64,000 nucleotides of DNA, taken from assembly GCF_023053635.1 (NCBI RefSeq), contig NC_086187.1, positions 29,674,501 to 29,738,500 on the forward strand, read 5' to 3'. Under the pieces are notes generated by a model, which saw nothing but the letters and a program-made list of their open reading frames with translations, did not search any database and was not told the origin of the DNA. The position numbers were made by a program, and so were the translations under genes. Source of the stretch: Elgaria multicarinata webbii. Taxonomy: Eukaryota; Chordata; Lepidosauria; Squamata; Anguidae. Below, in pieces: positions 32,371 through 46,454 of the stretch. Position 1 is the stretch's first letter; each line of letters opens with the position of its first letter.

Positions 32371-35300
32371 CACCCGATGGGTCGACCAGGGCCAGCAGAA
32401 GGATGGGGGGGGGGGGCGTGCCACCCCGTGGACTCTCTTGGACCTCTGATGCTGTCCTTCTGGGAAGGCTGCCTTGAAGTTGCGTATTGCAACGGTTCCA
32501 CTCCTGCCTAGAATGCCTCTTAGACAAAGTGGGCGTAGGGGAGAATGGATCTCTCCTAGGGCACCATTTCACCCCATGCTTTTCGACAGCTACATGAAAC
32601 CGTCGGGAGAGGTTCTCCAGGGGAGCGGGCTGAGGCAGCAACCAGGACACCTCGCTTCGCCTCTCCTTCTCAGCTCAGAGAGCTGAGGCCGTGGAAGCTC
32701 TGAACCAGCGCCTGGGCAGGAGAGTGGGCTGGATGAGGGCCCGTGAACCGAGAGTCAAGCCAGACGAGACGCAAGTGCTATTTGTGGGCGGTTCATCGAT
32801 CCGGTTAAGGGACAGTCGCCCTGCTCTGGAAGGCGGGTTACAGGCCTTCTAAAGAGTGAGGTCTGCCGTGCGGAGATGACGGTGGCTCCGTCCTCGTCTG
32901 CAGAGGCACAGGCTCCCTCGGGGGCTCAGAGCACCACCTGTTCAAGGAATCCTTTTTACTTCTGATTAGTAGTTATTTTAATTATTAGTGGACTCTTAGT
33001 GATTTTCTCTCCTGTTGCTTTTAGTTTAGTGAATTTATTTCCATTCTCTTGGCCGGTTTTATTCTGTATTAGCTGTATTCTCTTTTAATTTCTTATTCTT
33101 TTAAATATTTTGTACACCAACTTTGGGCTTTGTGGGGAGTTAAAGTGCAGTAAATAAAAAGAAAAATTAGAACTAAATTAAAATAAGCTACAACTAAAAT
33201 ACAAAGGGAAATAAAAAAAACTGTGACCCCCGTTGAAACCCACATGATGAAAAGCCACTCTGAGCCACGGAGGGAGCCTGTGCCTCTACGGACAACGGCG
33301 GAACCGTGACCATCCCCACCACAGACGTCACCCTTGAGGAAGTGTGCAACTCCCTCCCCCTCCAGAACAGGGTGAACGTCACTAAGCCTGAACGATGACC
33401 CACCTGCAAACAGTACGTCTGTTCTGTCTGGATTGAATCTGAGTTTCTTGGCCCTCATCCAGTCCCTTCTCCTGCCCGTGTGCCTGTTCAGACCTTCCAC
33501 TGCCTCAACCCTATGAGCTGAGAAGGAGAGGCACTGGTGAGGCCTCAGGCCGCGGCCCCGGTTAACGTCTCCTGGCGGTTTGATGTAGATGTTGGGAAGA
33601 ATGGGGGTCAAAAAGAGCCCTGAGGTCCCCTGTAGCAAGACTGGCGTAGGACAGAGCCATCATCTCCCAACACCACCACCTTCAGAATTCTAGGCAAGAG
33701 CAGAAGCCTCGCAACACACGACTTCCCACCCCCACCCAAGACAGCCTTCCCAGATGGAGAGCATAAGAGGACCAAGGGAGTCCACGGGGTTGCAGGTCCC
33801 CTATCCTTCTGCCAGCAAAGAGACGGGGACAGCAGCAAGATGCACGCCCCCCCCATCCCTCTCTTGGCACAGGTCGACCCAAGAGCGACCCCCCCTTCTC
33901 TAAAGCAGGAGCAGATGACTCATGCCTGTGACCCCCTTGGAGCTGCCTCCCATAAAGCTTCAAAGATTATTAAGGCATTTCTACTTCTCAGTTGTTCTCT
34001 GCAGTTACAGATTTTATTTATTTATTTTTTAAATTGTTATACCACCCACTAGCCGAAGCTGTCTGGGCGGTCCAGATGTGCATGCAGGCAATAATCCATT
34101 CACACATGCAGTTCAAGGTTTACCAATCTTCTGGCAAACGTAGACTCACACGGATGGTTGCGGACGGGTGGCGTTGAAATGACGTTCCTCATCATCATCT
34201 AGAACAGAAAGGCCAGGACCATCCTCAGCAACACGTAGGGGCGCGAGCAGTCGTGTTCCTCCTGGAACTTCTCCGTGGGGGGAAAAAAGGCAGGAACTTA
34301 TTTAACGGTCCATCACAGTGAAACACGCAAGAATATCTTTTTGTCTGTTACATATCCAAACAAAACACCTGATAAACGGTAGTTGCCTCCCTAAACATAT
34401 CTCCCCGTGGCTGCCTGAACCGGCTTCTCAGAAATAAAATTCTGCCCACCTCACGGCATGCCTTTAAAGTTAGCTGAGCTAGTGGCAGCGTGGCAACAAT
34501 CCCAGTCACCGCTGGCAAAGGGGAAGAGAGCCGAAGTGGTGCAAGAACGGAACCCAAGGAGTGAGGAAGTGCAGGAGAAGCCAGAGCAACTTTAAGGGCG
34601 TGCCGTCGATACGGTAGGCTACCGAAAGGAACCTGTGCGAATTCACAGGCGTACCATGTGCGAATTCAAGAGCGTATGTAGCCTAGGCTCTTAACTTTCC
34701 TGCCCCCTCGGCTGCCTAAAAATCCCTCCACCCACGCTTAGCTTGACCTTGTATGGCACCACACACCAGAAAAAGTAACTTAGCTGTTTTACTCGATCTG
34801 ATGACCTGTCCGCCTCCTGTTGTGTCAGCTGGAAAGGGAAACCGTCGTCTTACTGCTGGTGAAAGGGTGCCGTCCGTGAGAAAGCCGAATTGTTGCAGCT
34901 TCTCGTAGATCTGGGATGGAGAACATCAGGCCTGCAGGATCCGCTTTCCTTCTGAGAAGAACCCTGCGAACCACCACCCAGGACGAGTTGCAAAATAGGA
35001 GTGCAGGAAACTAAGAATATGAGGCCTCTGCAGCTGGCTCAGACCAAGCATCAAAGGTTATGAAGGCGTTTCTATTTCTCGGGCTTTTTCTACAATCGCA
35101 TGCGTGCAATAATCCGTTCACAAATCCAGTACAATGTTTAATAAACCGATTGGCCGAAAGTAGACTTCCACGGACGGGTGGTGTGCAGACGGCATTCCTC
35201 ATCAAGATCCGGAACATTAACGCCAGGACAATCCTCAGCGACGCAGAGAGACCTGGGCCAGCCGTGATCCTTCTGGACTTCGCCTTCCAACAAAACGAGG

Positions 35301-36189
35301 GGAAGGTTTTGAACGGCACTGCAAGACACACAAGGATACTATTTCCATGCTCAAACGAATGCACGCCACACAGTATTTGTTTCCTGAAACCATCCACTCC
35401 ACTGGCTTCTCTAAGATGGAACCCTCCGTCCCCCGCGGCACGCCCCCAAAGTTAGCGGAGCTTGTGGAAGCGTGGCGGCAATCCCAGTCACCGGGGGCGA
35501 AGGGGAAGAAGCCCCCACGGGTGCAAGGACAGAACCCAAGGAGTGTGGAGGTGCAGGAGAAGCTAGAGCAACTTTGAGGGCGTGTCCTTGACACGGCAGG
35601 CTGCCGAAAGGGACCTGAGCGAATTCACGAGGGGTATGATACTTTTTTGGTATCTACACTCGTTGCCTTTCATGCGTGGCCCTTGGTAGTCCAAAAGCCC
35701 CCCCCCCCGCACACACGGAGCCAGATGTTCTAGAGCACCTCCCCCAGAAGTCATGACTTAGCTTTTGTAGTCCATCGGAGGAGCTGCCGGCCTCCTGCAG
35801 CCTGGGCCGGAAAGGGAGACCACGGATTTATCTCTGGTGGAGCAGTGCCATCCAGGAGGAAGCGGAGCTGTTGTAACATCTCGCATGTGTCGGGTCGGCG
35901 GACTTTGGGCTTGCAGAATCGGCTTTCTTTCCTGGAAGAAACCTGGGACCCAACACTCAGAGCCAGGTGCAAACTAGACATACCCTAAGAAAATGGGAGC
36001 AGGGCGTCCCCGAGCACCTCCTCGGGCCCGGGACCGGTGGAGATGCCTATCACAACCGAGCCCATCAGCTTCATTGGCCAACGGCTGGCAGAGTGCGATG
36101 GCATTGGCCAGGGCTACTTACTGATCTAGCTGCCCCGTTGAGACCAGATAAACTTCTGTATCATGTGGAAACGCAGCCCTGGGTTTCGT
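32371..36189 (+). repeat. Macrosatellite unit 3 (3819 bp)
   Basis: Same component order as unit 2 and almost the same sequence. Visible differences are homopolymer lengths (a 12-base G run near 32405 and a 14-base C run near 31877 just before it) and scattered single bases. The tail insertion is present at about 34010. Confidence 0.95.
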
Positions 36190-39100
36190 CACCCGATGGG
36201 TCGACCAGGGCCAGCAGAAGGATGGGGGGGGGGGCGTGCCACCCCGTGGACTCTCTTGGACCTCTGATGCTGTCCTTCTGGGAAGGCTGCCTTGAAGTTG
36301 TGTATTGCAACGGTTCCACTCCTGCCTAGAATGCCTCTTAGACAAAGTGGGCGTAGGGGAGAATGGATCTCTCCTAGGGCACCATTTCACCCCATGCTTT
36401 TCGACAGCTACATGAAACCGTCGGGAGAGGTTCTCCAGGGGAGCGGGCTGAGGCAGCAACCAGGACACCTCGCTTCGCCTCTCCTTCTCAGCTCAGAGAG
36501 CTGAGGCCGTGGAAGCTCTGAACCAGCGCCTGGGCAGGAGAGTGGGCTGGATGAGGGCCCGTGAACCGAGAGTCAAGCCAGACGAGACGCAAGTGCTATT
36601 TGTGGGCGGTTCATCGATCCGGTTAAGGGACAGTCGCCCTGCTCTGGAAGGCGGGTTACAGGCCTTCTAAAGAGTGAGGTCTGCCGTGCGGAGATGACGG
36701 TGGCTCCGTCCTCGTCTGCAGAGGCACAGGCTCCCTCGGGGGCTCAGAGCACCACCTGTTCAAGGAATCCTTTTTACTTCTGATTAGTAGTTATTTTAAT
36801 TATTAGTGGACTCTTAGTGATTTTCTCTCCTGTTGCTTTTAGTTTAGTGAATTTATTTCCATTCTCTTGGCCGGTTTTATTCTGTATTAGCTGTATTCTC
36901 TTTTAATTTCTTATTCTTTTAAATATTTTGTACACCAACTTTGGGCTTTGTGGGGAGTTAAAGTGCAGTAAATAAAAAGAAAAATTAGAACTAAATTAAA
37001 ATAAGCTACAACTAAAATACAAAGGGAAATAAAAAAAAACTGTGACCCCCGTTGAAACCCACATGATGAAAAGCCACTCTGAGCCACGGAGGGAGCCTGT
37101 GCCTCTACGGACAACGGCGGAACCGTGACCATCCCCACCACAGACGTCACCCTTGAGGAAGTGTGCAACTCCCTCCCCCTCCAGAACAGGGTGAACGTCA
37201 CTAAGCCTGAACGATGACCCACCTGCAAACAGTACGTCTGTTCTGTCTGGATTGAATCTGAGTTTCTTGGCCCTCATCCAGTCCCTTCTCCTGCCCGTGT
37301 GCCTGTTCAGACCTTCCACTGCCTCAACCCTATGAGCTGAGAAGGAGAGGCACTGGTGAGGCCTCAGGCCGCGGCCCCGGTTAACGTCTCCTGGCGGTTT
37401 GATGTAGATGTTGGGAAGAATGGGGGTCAAAAAGAGCCCTGAGGTCCCCTGTAGCAAGACTGGCGTAGGACAGAGCCATCATCTCCCAACACCACCACCT
37501 TCAGAATTCTAGGCAAGAGCAGAAGCCTCGCAACACACGACTTCCCACCCCCACCCAAGACAGCCTTCCCAGATGGAGAGCATAAGAGGACCAAGGGAGT
37601 CCACGGGGTTGCAGGTCCCCTATCCTTCTGCCGGCAAAGAGACGGGGACAGCAGCAGGGTGCACGCCCCCCCCCATCCCTCTCTTGGCACAGGTCGACCC
37701 AAGAGCGACCCCCCCTTCTCTAAAGCAGGAGCAGATGACTCATGCCTGTGACCCCCTTGGAGCTGCCTCCCATAAAGCTTCAAAGATTATTAAGGCATTT
37801 CTACTTCTCAGTTGTTCTCTGCAGTTACAGATTTTATTTATTTATTTTTTAAATTGTTATACCACCCACTAGCCGAAGCTGTCTGGGCGGTCCAGATGTG
37901 CATGCAGGCAATAATCCATTCACACATGCAGTTCAAGGTTTACCAATCTTCTGGCAAACGTAGACTCACACGGATGGTTGCGGACGGGTGGCGTTGAAAT
38001 GACGTTCCTCATCATCATCTAGAACAGAAAGGCCAGGACCATCCTCAGCAACACGTAGGGGCGCGAGCAGTCGTGTTCCTCCTGGAACGTCTCCGTGGGG
38101 GGAAAAAAGGCAGGAACTTATTTAACGGTCCATCACAGTGAAACACGCAAGAATATCTTTTTGTCTGTTACATATCCAAACAAAACACCTGATAAACGGT
38201 AGTTGCCTCCCTAAACATATCTCCCCGTGGCTGCCTGAACCGACTTCTCAGAAATAAAATTCTGCCCACCTCACGGCATGCCTTTAAAGTTAGCTGAGCT
38301 AGTGGCAGCGTGGCAACAATCCCAGTCACCGCTGGCAAAGGGGAAGAGAGCCGAAGTGGTGCAAGACCCAAGGAGTGAGGAACCCAAGGAGTGAGGAAGT
38401 GCAGGAGAAGCCAGAGCAACTTTAAGGGCGTGCCGTCGATACGGTAGGCTACCGAAAGGAACCTGTGCGAATTCACAGGCGTACCATGTGCGAATTCAAG
38501 AGCGTATGTAACCTAGGCTCTTAACTTTCCTGCCCCCTCGGCTGCCTAAAAATCCCTCCACCCACGCTTAGCTTGACCTTGTATGGCACCACACACCAGA
38601 AAAAGTAACTTAGCTGTTTTACTCGATCTGATGACCTGTCCGCCTCCTGTTGTGTCAGCTGGAAAGGGAAACCGTCGTCTTACTGCTGGTGAAAGGGTGC
38701 CGTCCGTGAGAAAGCCGAATTGTTGCAGCTTCTCGTAGATCTGGGATGGAGAACATCAGGCCTGCAGGATCCGCTTTCCTTCTGAGAAGAACCCTGCGAA
38801 CCACCACCCAGGACGAGTTGCAAAATAGGAGTGCAGGAAACTAAGAATATGAGGCCTCTGCAGCTGGCTCAGACCAAGCATCAAAGGTTATGAAGGCGTT
38901 TCTATTTCTCGGGCTTTTTCTACAATCGCATGCGTGCAATAATCCGTTCACAAATCCAGTACAATGTTTAACAAACCGATTGGCCGAAAGTAGACTTCCA
39001 CGGACGGGTGGTGTGCAGACGGCATTCCTCATCAAGATCCGGAACATTAACGCCAGGACCATCCTCAGCGACGCAGAGAGACCTGGGCCAGCCGTGATCC

Positions 39101-40019
39101 TTCTGGACTTCGCCTTCCAACAAAACGAGGGGAAGGTTTTGAACGGCACTGCAAGACACACAAGGATACTATTTCCATGCTCAAACGAATGCACGCCACA
39201 CAGTATTTGTTTCCTGAAACCATCCACTCCACTGGCTTCTCTAAGATGGAACCCTCCGTCCCCCGCGGCACGCCCTCAAAGTTAGCGGAGCTTGTGGAAG
39301 CGTGGCGGCAATCCCAGTCACCGGGGGCGAAGGGGAAGAAGCCCCCACGGGTGCAAGGACAGAACCCAAGGAGTGTGGAAGTGCAGGAGAAGCTAGAGCA
39401 ACTTTGAGGGCGTGTCCTTGACACGGCAGGCTGCCGAAAGGGACCTGAGCGAATTCACGAGGGGTATGATACTTTTTTGGTATCTACACTCGTTACCTTT
39501 CATGCGTGGCTCTTGGTAGTCCAAAAGTCCCCCCCCCCGCACACACGGAGCCAGATGTTCTAGAGCACCTCCCCCAGAAGTCATGACTTAGCTTTTGTAG
39601 TCCATCGGAGGAGCTGCCGGCCTCCTGCAGCCTGGGCCGGAAAGGGAGACCACGGATTTATCTCTGGTGGAGCAGTGCCATCCAGGAGGAAGCGGAGCTG
39701 TTGTAACATCTCGCATGTGTCGGGTCGGCGGACTTTGGGCTTGCAGAATCGGCTTTCTTTCCTGGAAGAAACCTGGGACCCAACACTCAGAGCCAGGTGC
39801 AAACTAGACATACCCTAAGAAAATGGGAGCAGGGCGTCCCCGAGCACCTCCTCGGGCCCGGGACCGGTGGAGATGCCTATCACAACCGAGCCCATCAGCT
39901 TCATTGGCCAACGGCTGGCAGAGTGCGATGGCATTGGCCAGGGCTACTTACTGATCTAGCTGCCCCGTTGAGACCAGATAAACTTCTGTATCATGTGGAA
40001 ACGCAGCCCTGGGTTTCGT
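36190..40019 (+). repeat. Macrosatellite unit 4 (3830 bp)
   Basis: Near-identical to units 2 and 3 but about 10 bases longer. A short duplication at about 38366-38398 (acccaaggagtgagg twice) replaces 'gaacggaacccaaggagtgagg'. It shares this and the 'ggaacgtctccg' variant only with unit 5, so units 4 and 5 are closest relatives. Confidence 0.95.
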
Positions 40020-43000
40020 CACCCGATGGGTCGACCAGGGCCAGCAGAAGGATGGGGGGGGGGCGTGCCACCCCGTGGACTCTCTTGGACCTCTGATGCT
40101 GTCCTTCTGGGAAGGCTGCCTTGAAGTTGCGTATTGCAACGGTTCCACTCCTGCCTAGAATGCCTCTTAGACAAAGTGGGCGTAGGGGAGAATGGATCTC
40201 TCCTAGGGCACCATTTCACCCCATGCTTTTCGACAGCTACATGAAACCGTCGGGAGAGGTTCTCCAGGGGAGCGGGCTGAGGCAGCAACCAGGACACCTC
40301 GCTTCGCCTCTCCTTCTCAGCTCAGAGAGCTGAGGCCGTGGAAGCTCTGAACCAGCGCCTGGGCAGGAGAGTGGGCTGGATGAGGGCCCGTGAACCGAGA
40401 GTCAAGCCAGACGAGACGCAAGTGCTATTTGTGGGCGGTTCATCGATCCGGTTAAGGGACAGTCGCCCTGCTCTGGAAGGCGGGTTACAGGCCTTCTAAA
40501 GAGTGAGGTCTGCCGTGCGGAGATGACGGTGGCTCCGTCCTCGTCTGCAGAGGCACAGGCTCCCTCGGGGGCTCAGAGCACCACCTGTTCAAGGAATCCT
40601 TTTTACTTCTGATTAGTAGTTATTTTAATTATTAGTGGACTCTTAGTGATTTTCTCTCCTGTTGCTTTTAGTTTAGTGAATTTATTTCCATTCTCTTGGC
40701 CGGTTTTATTCTGTATTAGCTGTATTCTCTTTTAATTTCTTATTCTTTTAAATATTTTGTACACCAACTTTGGGCTTTGTGGGGAGTTAAAGTGCAGTAA
40801 ATAAAAAGAAAAAATAGAACTAAATTAAAATAAGCTACAACTAAAATACAAAGGGAAATAAAAAAAACCTGTGACCCCCGTTGAAACCCACATGATGAAA
40901 AGCCACTCTGAGCCACGGAGGGAGCCTGTGCCTCTACGGACAACGGCGGAACCGTGACCATCCCCACCACAGACGTCACCCTTGAGGAAGTGTGCAACTC
41001 CCTCCCCCTCCAGAACAGGGTGAACGTCACTAAGCCTGAACGATGACCCACCTGCAAACAGTACGTCTGTTCTGTCTGGATTGAATCTGAGTTTCTTGGC
41101 CCTCATCCAGTCCCTTCTCCTGCCCGTGTGCCTGTTCAGACCTTCCACTGCCTCAACCCTATGAGCTGAGAAGGAGAGGCACTGGTGAGGCCTCAGGCCG
41201 CGGCCCCGGTTAACGTCTCCTGGCGGTTTGATGTAGATGTTGGGAAGAATGGGGGTCAAAAAGAGCCCTGAGGTCCCCTGTAGCAAGACTGGCGTAGGAC
41301 AGAGCCATCATCTCCCAACACCACCACCTTCAGAATTCTAGGCAAGAGCAGAAGCCTCGCAACACACGACTTCCCACCCCCACCCAAGACAGCCTTCCCA
41401 GATGGAGAGCATAAGAGGACCAAGGGAGTCCACGGGGTTGCAGGTCCCCTATCCTTCTGCCGGCAAAGAGACGGGGACAGCAGCAGGGTGCACGCCCCCC
41501 CCCATCCCTCTCTTGGCACAGGTCGACCCAAGAGCGACCCCCCCTTCTCTAAAGCAGGAGCAGATGACTCATGCCTGTGACCCCCTTGGAGCTGCCTCCC
41601 ATAAAGCTTCAAAGATTATTAAGGCATTTCTACTTCTCAGTTGTTCTCTGCAGTTACAGATTTTATTTATTTATTTTTTAAATTGTTATACCACCCACTA
41701 GCCGAAGCTGTCTGGGCGGTCCAGATGTGCATGCAGGCAATAATCCATTCACACATGCAGTTCAAGGTTTACCAATCTTCTGGCAAACGTAGACTCACAC
41801 GGATGGTTGCGGACGGGTGGCGTTGAAATGACGTTCCTCATCATCATCTAGAACAGAAAGGCCAGGACCATCCTCAGCAACACGTAGGGGCGCGAGCAGT
41901 CGTGTTCCTCCTGGAACGTCTCCGTGGGGGGAAAAAAGGCAGGAACTTATTTAACGGTCCATCACAGTGAAACACGCAAGAATATCTTTTTGTCTGTTAC
42001 ATATCCAAACAAAACACCTGATAAACGGTAGTTGCCTCCCTAAACATATCTCCCCGTGGCTGCCTGAACCAACTTCTCAGAAATAAAATTCTGCCCACCT
42101 CACGGCATGCCTTTAAAGTTAGCTGAGCTAGTGGCAGCGTGGCAACAATCCCAGTCACCGCTGGCAAAGGGGAAGAGAGCCGAAGTGGTGCAAGACCCAA
42201 GGAGTGAGGAACCCAAGGAGTGAGGAAGTGCAGGAGAAGCCAGAGCAACTTTAAGGGCGTGCCGTCGATACGGTAGGCTACCGAAAGGAACCTGTGCGAA
42301 TTCACAGGCGTACCATGTGCGAATTCAAGAGCGTATGTAACCTAGGCTCTTAACTTTCCTGCCCCCTCGGCTGCCTAAAAATCCCTCCACCCACGCTTAG
42401 CTTGACCTTGTATGGCACCACACACCAGAAAAAGTAACTTAGCTGTTTTACTCGATCTGATGACCTGTCCGCCTCCTGTTGTGTCAGCTGGAAAGGGAAA
42501 CCGTCGTCTTACTGCTGGTGAAAGGGTGCCGTCCGTGAGAAAGCCGAATTGTTGCAGCTTCTCGTAGATCTGGGATGGAGAACATCAGGCCTGCAGGATC
42601 CGCTTTCCTTCTGAGAAGAACCCTGCGAACCACCACCCAGGACGAGTTGCAAAATAGGAGTGCAGGAAACTAAGAATATGAGGCCTCTGCAGCTGGCTCA
42701 GACCAAGCATCAAAGGTTATGAAGGCGTTTCTATTTCTCGGGCTTTTTCTACAATCGCATGCGTGCAATAATCCGTTCACAAATCCAGTACAATGTTTAA
42801 CAAACCGATTGGCCGAAAGTAGACTTCCACGGACGGGTGGTGTGCAGACGGCATTCCTCATCAAGATCCGGAACATTAACGCCAGGACCATCCTCAGCGA
42901 CGCAGAGAGACCTGGGCCAGCCGTGATCCTTCTGGACTTCGCCTTCCAACAAAACGAGGGGAAGGTTTTGAACGGCACTGCAAGACACACAAGGATACTA

Positions 43001-43848
43001 TTTCCATGCTCAAACGAATGCACGCCACACAGTATTTGTTTCCTGAAACCATCCACTCCACTGGCTTCTCTAAGATGGAACCCTCCGTCCCCCGCGGCAC
43101 GCCCCCAAAGTTAGCGGAGCTTGTGGAAGCGTGGCGGCAATCCCAGTCACCGGGGGCGAAGGGGAAGAAGCCCCCACGGGTGCAAGGACAGAACCCAAGG
43201 AGTGTGGAGGTGCAGGAGAAGCTAGAGCAACTTTGAGGGCGTGTCCTTGACACGGCAGGCTGCCGAAAGGGACCTGAGCGAATTCACGAGGGGTATGATA
43301 CTTTTTTGGTATCTACACTCGTTGCCTTTCATGCGTGGCCCTTGGTAGTCCAAAAGCCCCCCCCCCCGCACACACGGAGCCAGATGTTCTAGAGCACCTC
43401 CCCCAGAAGTCATGACTTAGCTTTTGTAGTCCATCGGAGGAGCTGCCGGCCTCCTGCAGCCTGGGCCGGAAAGGGAGACCACGGATTTATCTCTGGTGGA
43501 GCAGTGCCATCCAGGAGGAAGCGGAGCTGTTGTAACATCTCGCATGTGTCGGGTCGGCGGACTTTGGGCTTGCAGAATCGGCTTTCTTTCCTGGAAGAAA
43601 CCTGGGACCCAACACTCAGAGCCAGGTGCAAACTAGACATACCCTAAGAAAATGGGAGCAGGGCGTCCCCGAGCACCTCCTCGGGCCCGGGACCGGTGGA
43701 GATGCCTATCACAACCGAGCCCATCAGCTTCATTGGCCAACGGCTGGCAGAGTGCGATGGCATTGGCCAGGGCTACTTACTGATCTAGCTGCCCCGTTGA
43801 GACCAGATAAACTTCTGTATCATGTGGAAACGCAGCCCTGGGTTTCGT
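40020..43848 (+). repeat. Macrosatellite unit 5 (3829 bp)
   Basis: It carries the same two variants as unit 4, at about 42191-42224 and 41915. It has a private change in 'ctgaaccaacttctc' near 42065. All components are present in the usual order. Confidence 0.95.
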
Positions 43849-46045
43849 CACCCGATGGGTCGACCAGGGCCAGCAGAAGGATGGGGGGGGGGGCGTGCCA
43901 CCCCGTGGACTCTCTTGGACCTCTGATGCTGTCCTTCTGGGAAGGCTGCCTTGAAGTTGCGTATTGCAACGGTTCCACTCCTGCCTAGAATGCCTCTTAG
44001 ACAAAGTGGGCGTAGGGGAGAATGGATCTCTCCTAGGGCACCATTTCACCCCATGCTTTTCGACAGCTACATGAAACCGTCGGGAGAGGTTCTCCAGGGG
44101 AGCGGGCTGAGGCAGCAACCAGGACACCTCGCTTCGCCTCTCCTTCTCAGCTCAGAGAGCTGAGGCCGTGGAAGCTCTGAACCAGCGCCTGGGCAGGAGA
44201 GTGGGCTGGATGAGGGCCCGTGAACCGAGAGTCAAGCCAGACGAGACGCAAGTGCTATTTGTGGGCGGTTCATCGATCCGGTTAAGGGACAGTCGCCCTG
44301 CTCTGGAAGGCGGGTTACAGGCCTTCTAAAGAGTGAGGTCTGCCGTGCGGAGATGACGGTGGCTCCGTCCTCGTCTGCAGAGGCACAGGCTCCCTCGGGG
44401 GCTCAGAGCACCACCTGTTCAAGGAATCCTTTTTACTTCTGATTAGTAGTTATTTTAATTATTAGTGGACTCTTAGTGATTTTCTCTCCTGTTGCTTTTA
44501 GTTTAGTGAATTTATTTCCATTCTCTTGGCCGGTTTTATTCTGTATTAGCTGTATTCTCTTTTAATTTCTTATTCTTTTAAATATTTTGTACACCAACTT
44601 TGGGCTTTGTGGGGAGTTAAAGTGCAGTAAATAAAAAGAAAAATTAGAACTAAATTAAAATAAGCTACAACTAAAATACAAAGGGAAATAAAAAAAAACT
44701 GTGACCCCCGTTGAAACCCACATGATGAAAAGCCACTCTGAGCCACGGAGGGAGCCTGTGCCTCTACGGACAACGGCGGAACCGTGACCATCCCCACCAC
44801 AGACGTCACCCTTGAGGAAGTGTGCAACTCCCTCCCCCTCCAGAACAGGGTGAACGTCACTAAGCCTGAACGATGACCCACCTGCAAACAGTACGTCTGT
44901 TCTGTCTGGATTGAATCTGAGTTTCTTGGCCCTCATCCAGTCCCTTCTCCTGCCCGTGTGCCTGTTCAGACCTTCCACTGCCTCAACCCTATGAGCTGAG
45001 AAGGAGAGGCACTGGTGAGGCCTCAGGCCGCGGCCCCGGTTAACGTCTCCTGGCGGTTTGATGTAGATGTTGGGAAGAATGGGGGTCAAAAAGAGCCCTG
45101 AGGTCCCCTGTAGCAAGACTGGCGTAGGACAGAGCCATCATCTCCCAACACCACCACCTTCAGAATTCTAGGCAAGAGCAGAAGCCTCGCAACACACGAC
45201 TTCCCACCCCCACCCAAGACAGCCTTCCCAGATGGAGAGCATAAGAGGACCAAGGGAGTCCACGGGGTTGCAGGTCCCCTATCCTTCTGCCGGCAAAGAG
45301 ACGGGGACAGCAGCAGGGTGCACGCCCCCCCCCATCCCTCTCTTGGCACAGGTCGACCCAAGAGCGACCCCCCCTTCTCTAAAGCAGGAGCAGATGACTC
45401 ATGCCTGTGACCCCCTTGGAGCTGCCTCCCATAAAGCTTCAAAGATTATTAAGGCATTTCTACTTCTCAGTTGTTCTCTGCAGTTACAGATTTTATTTAT
45501 TTATTTTTTAAATTGTTATACCACCCACTAGCCGAAGCTGTCTGGGCGGTCCAGATGTGCATGCAGGCAATAATCCATTCACACATGCAGTTCAAGGTTT
45601 ACCAATCTTCTGGCAAAAGTAGACTCACACGGATGGTTGCGGACGGGTGGCGTTGAAATGACGTTCCTCATCATCATCTAGAACAGAAAGGCCAGGACCA
45701 TCCTCAGCAACACGTAGGGGCGCGAGCCAGTCGTGTTCCTCCTAGAATTTCTCTGTTGGGGGGGGGGGGGGAAGGCAGGAACTTATTTAACGGTCCATCA
45801 CAGCGAGACACGCAAGAATACCCTTTTGTCAGTTTCATATCCAAACAAAACACCTGACAAACAGTAGTTGCCTCCCTAAAGATATCCCCAACCCCCCTCC
45901 ACGTCCCTGCCTGAACCGGCTCCTCAGAGGCAAAATTCTCCACGCCTCACGGCATGCCTTTAAAGTTACCGGAGCTAGTGGCAGCAATCCCAGTCACCGC
46001 TGGCAAAGGGAAGAGAGCCCAAGGGGTGCAAGAACCGGACCCAAG
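43849..46045 (+). repeat. Macrosatellite unit 6 (partial; diverged right edge)
   Basis: It matches units 2-5 closely up to about 45725, then becomes clearly more diverged ('ctagaatttctctgttgggg', 'cagcgagacacgcaagaata') and breaks off after 'aagaaccggacccaagtgtg'. Sub-repeat B and most of A are missing. Confidence 0.92.
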
Positions 46046-46454
46046 TGTGCGGACACCCGAGTGTTAATGTGTGTCTGCTTGTCCGGGGAAATGGACACTC
46101 TAGATTTTACATCGAGGGAATTAATCCTGGGTAGGAATGTCTATGATAAATGCCTTTCAGTGTATTATCCTGAAATAAGGTAACTGCAATCAGGGTTACT
46201 TACTCTCAAGCAATCTTACAGCATGAGCAACCCTGTAACAAAAATGCTGTCAAAGCAAGAAGGAACAGCCCATGCATTTCATTCTACTAACGCCCAGAAA
46301 AGCACAACACTGACACCACCCACACAACCATCCTGCTAAGGGGGCTACGAAGCTACTCACTGTTGTTTGCATGCATGACAGGCACGGAGGCAGCCAGGCT
46401 CTGCTTTCGCATTCTACTTCACGCACAAAACACCCAGCAAAACTATCGCTGCAG

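Noticed and set aside
24216-46045. CRISPR-like, rRNA-like or immune-gene-cluster interpretation of the tandem array
   Set aside because: The unit is 3.8 kb with LINE-derived content. It has no rRNA sequence, no spacer-repeat pattern and no conserved exons with splice sites.
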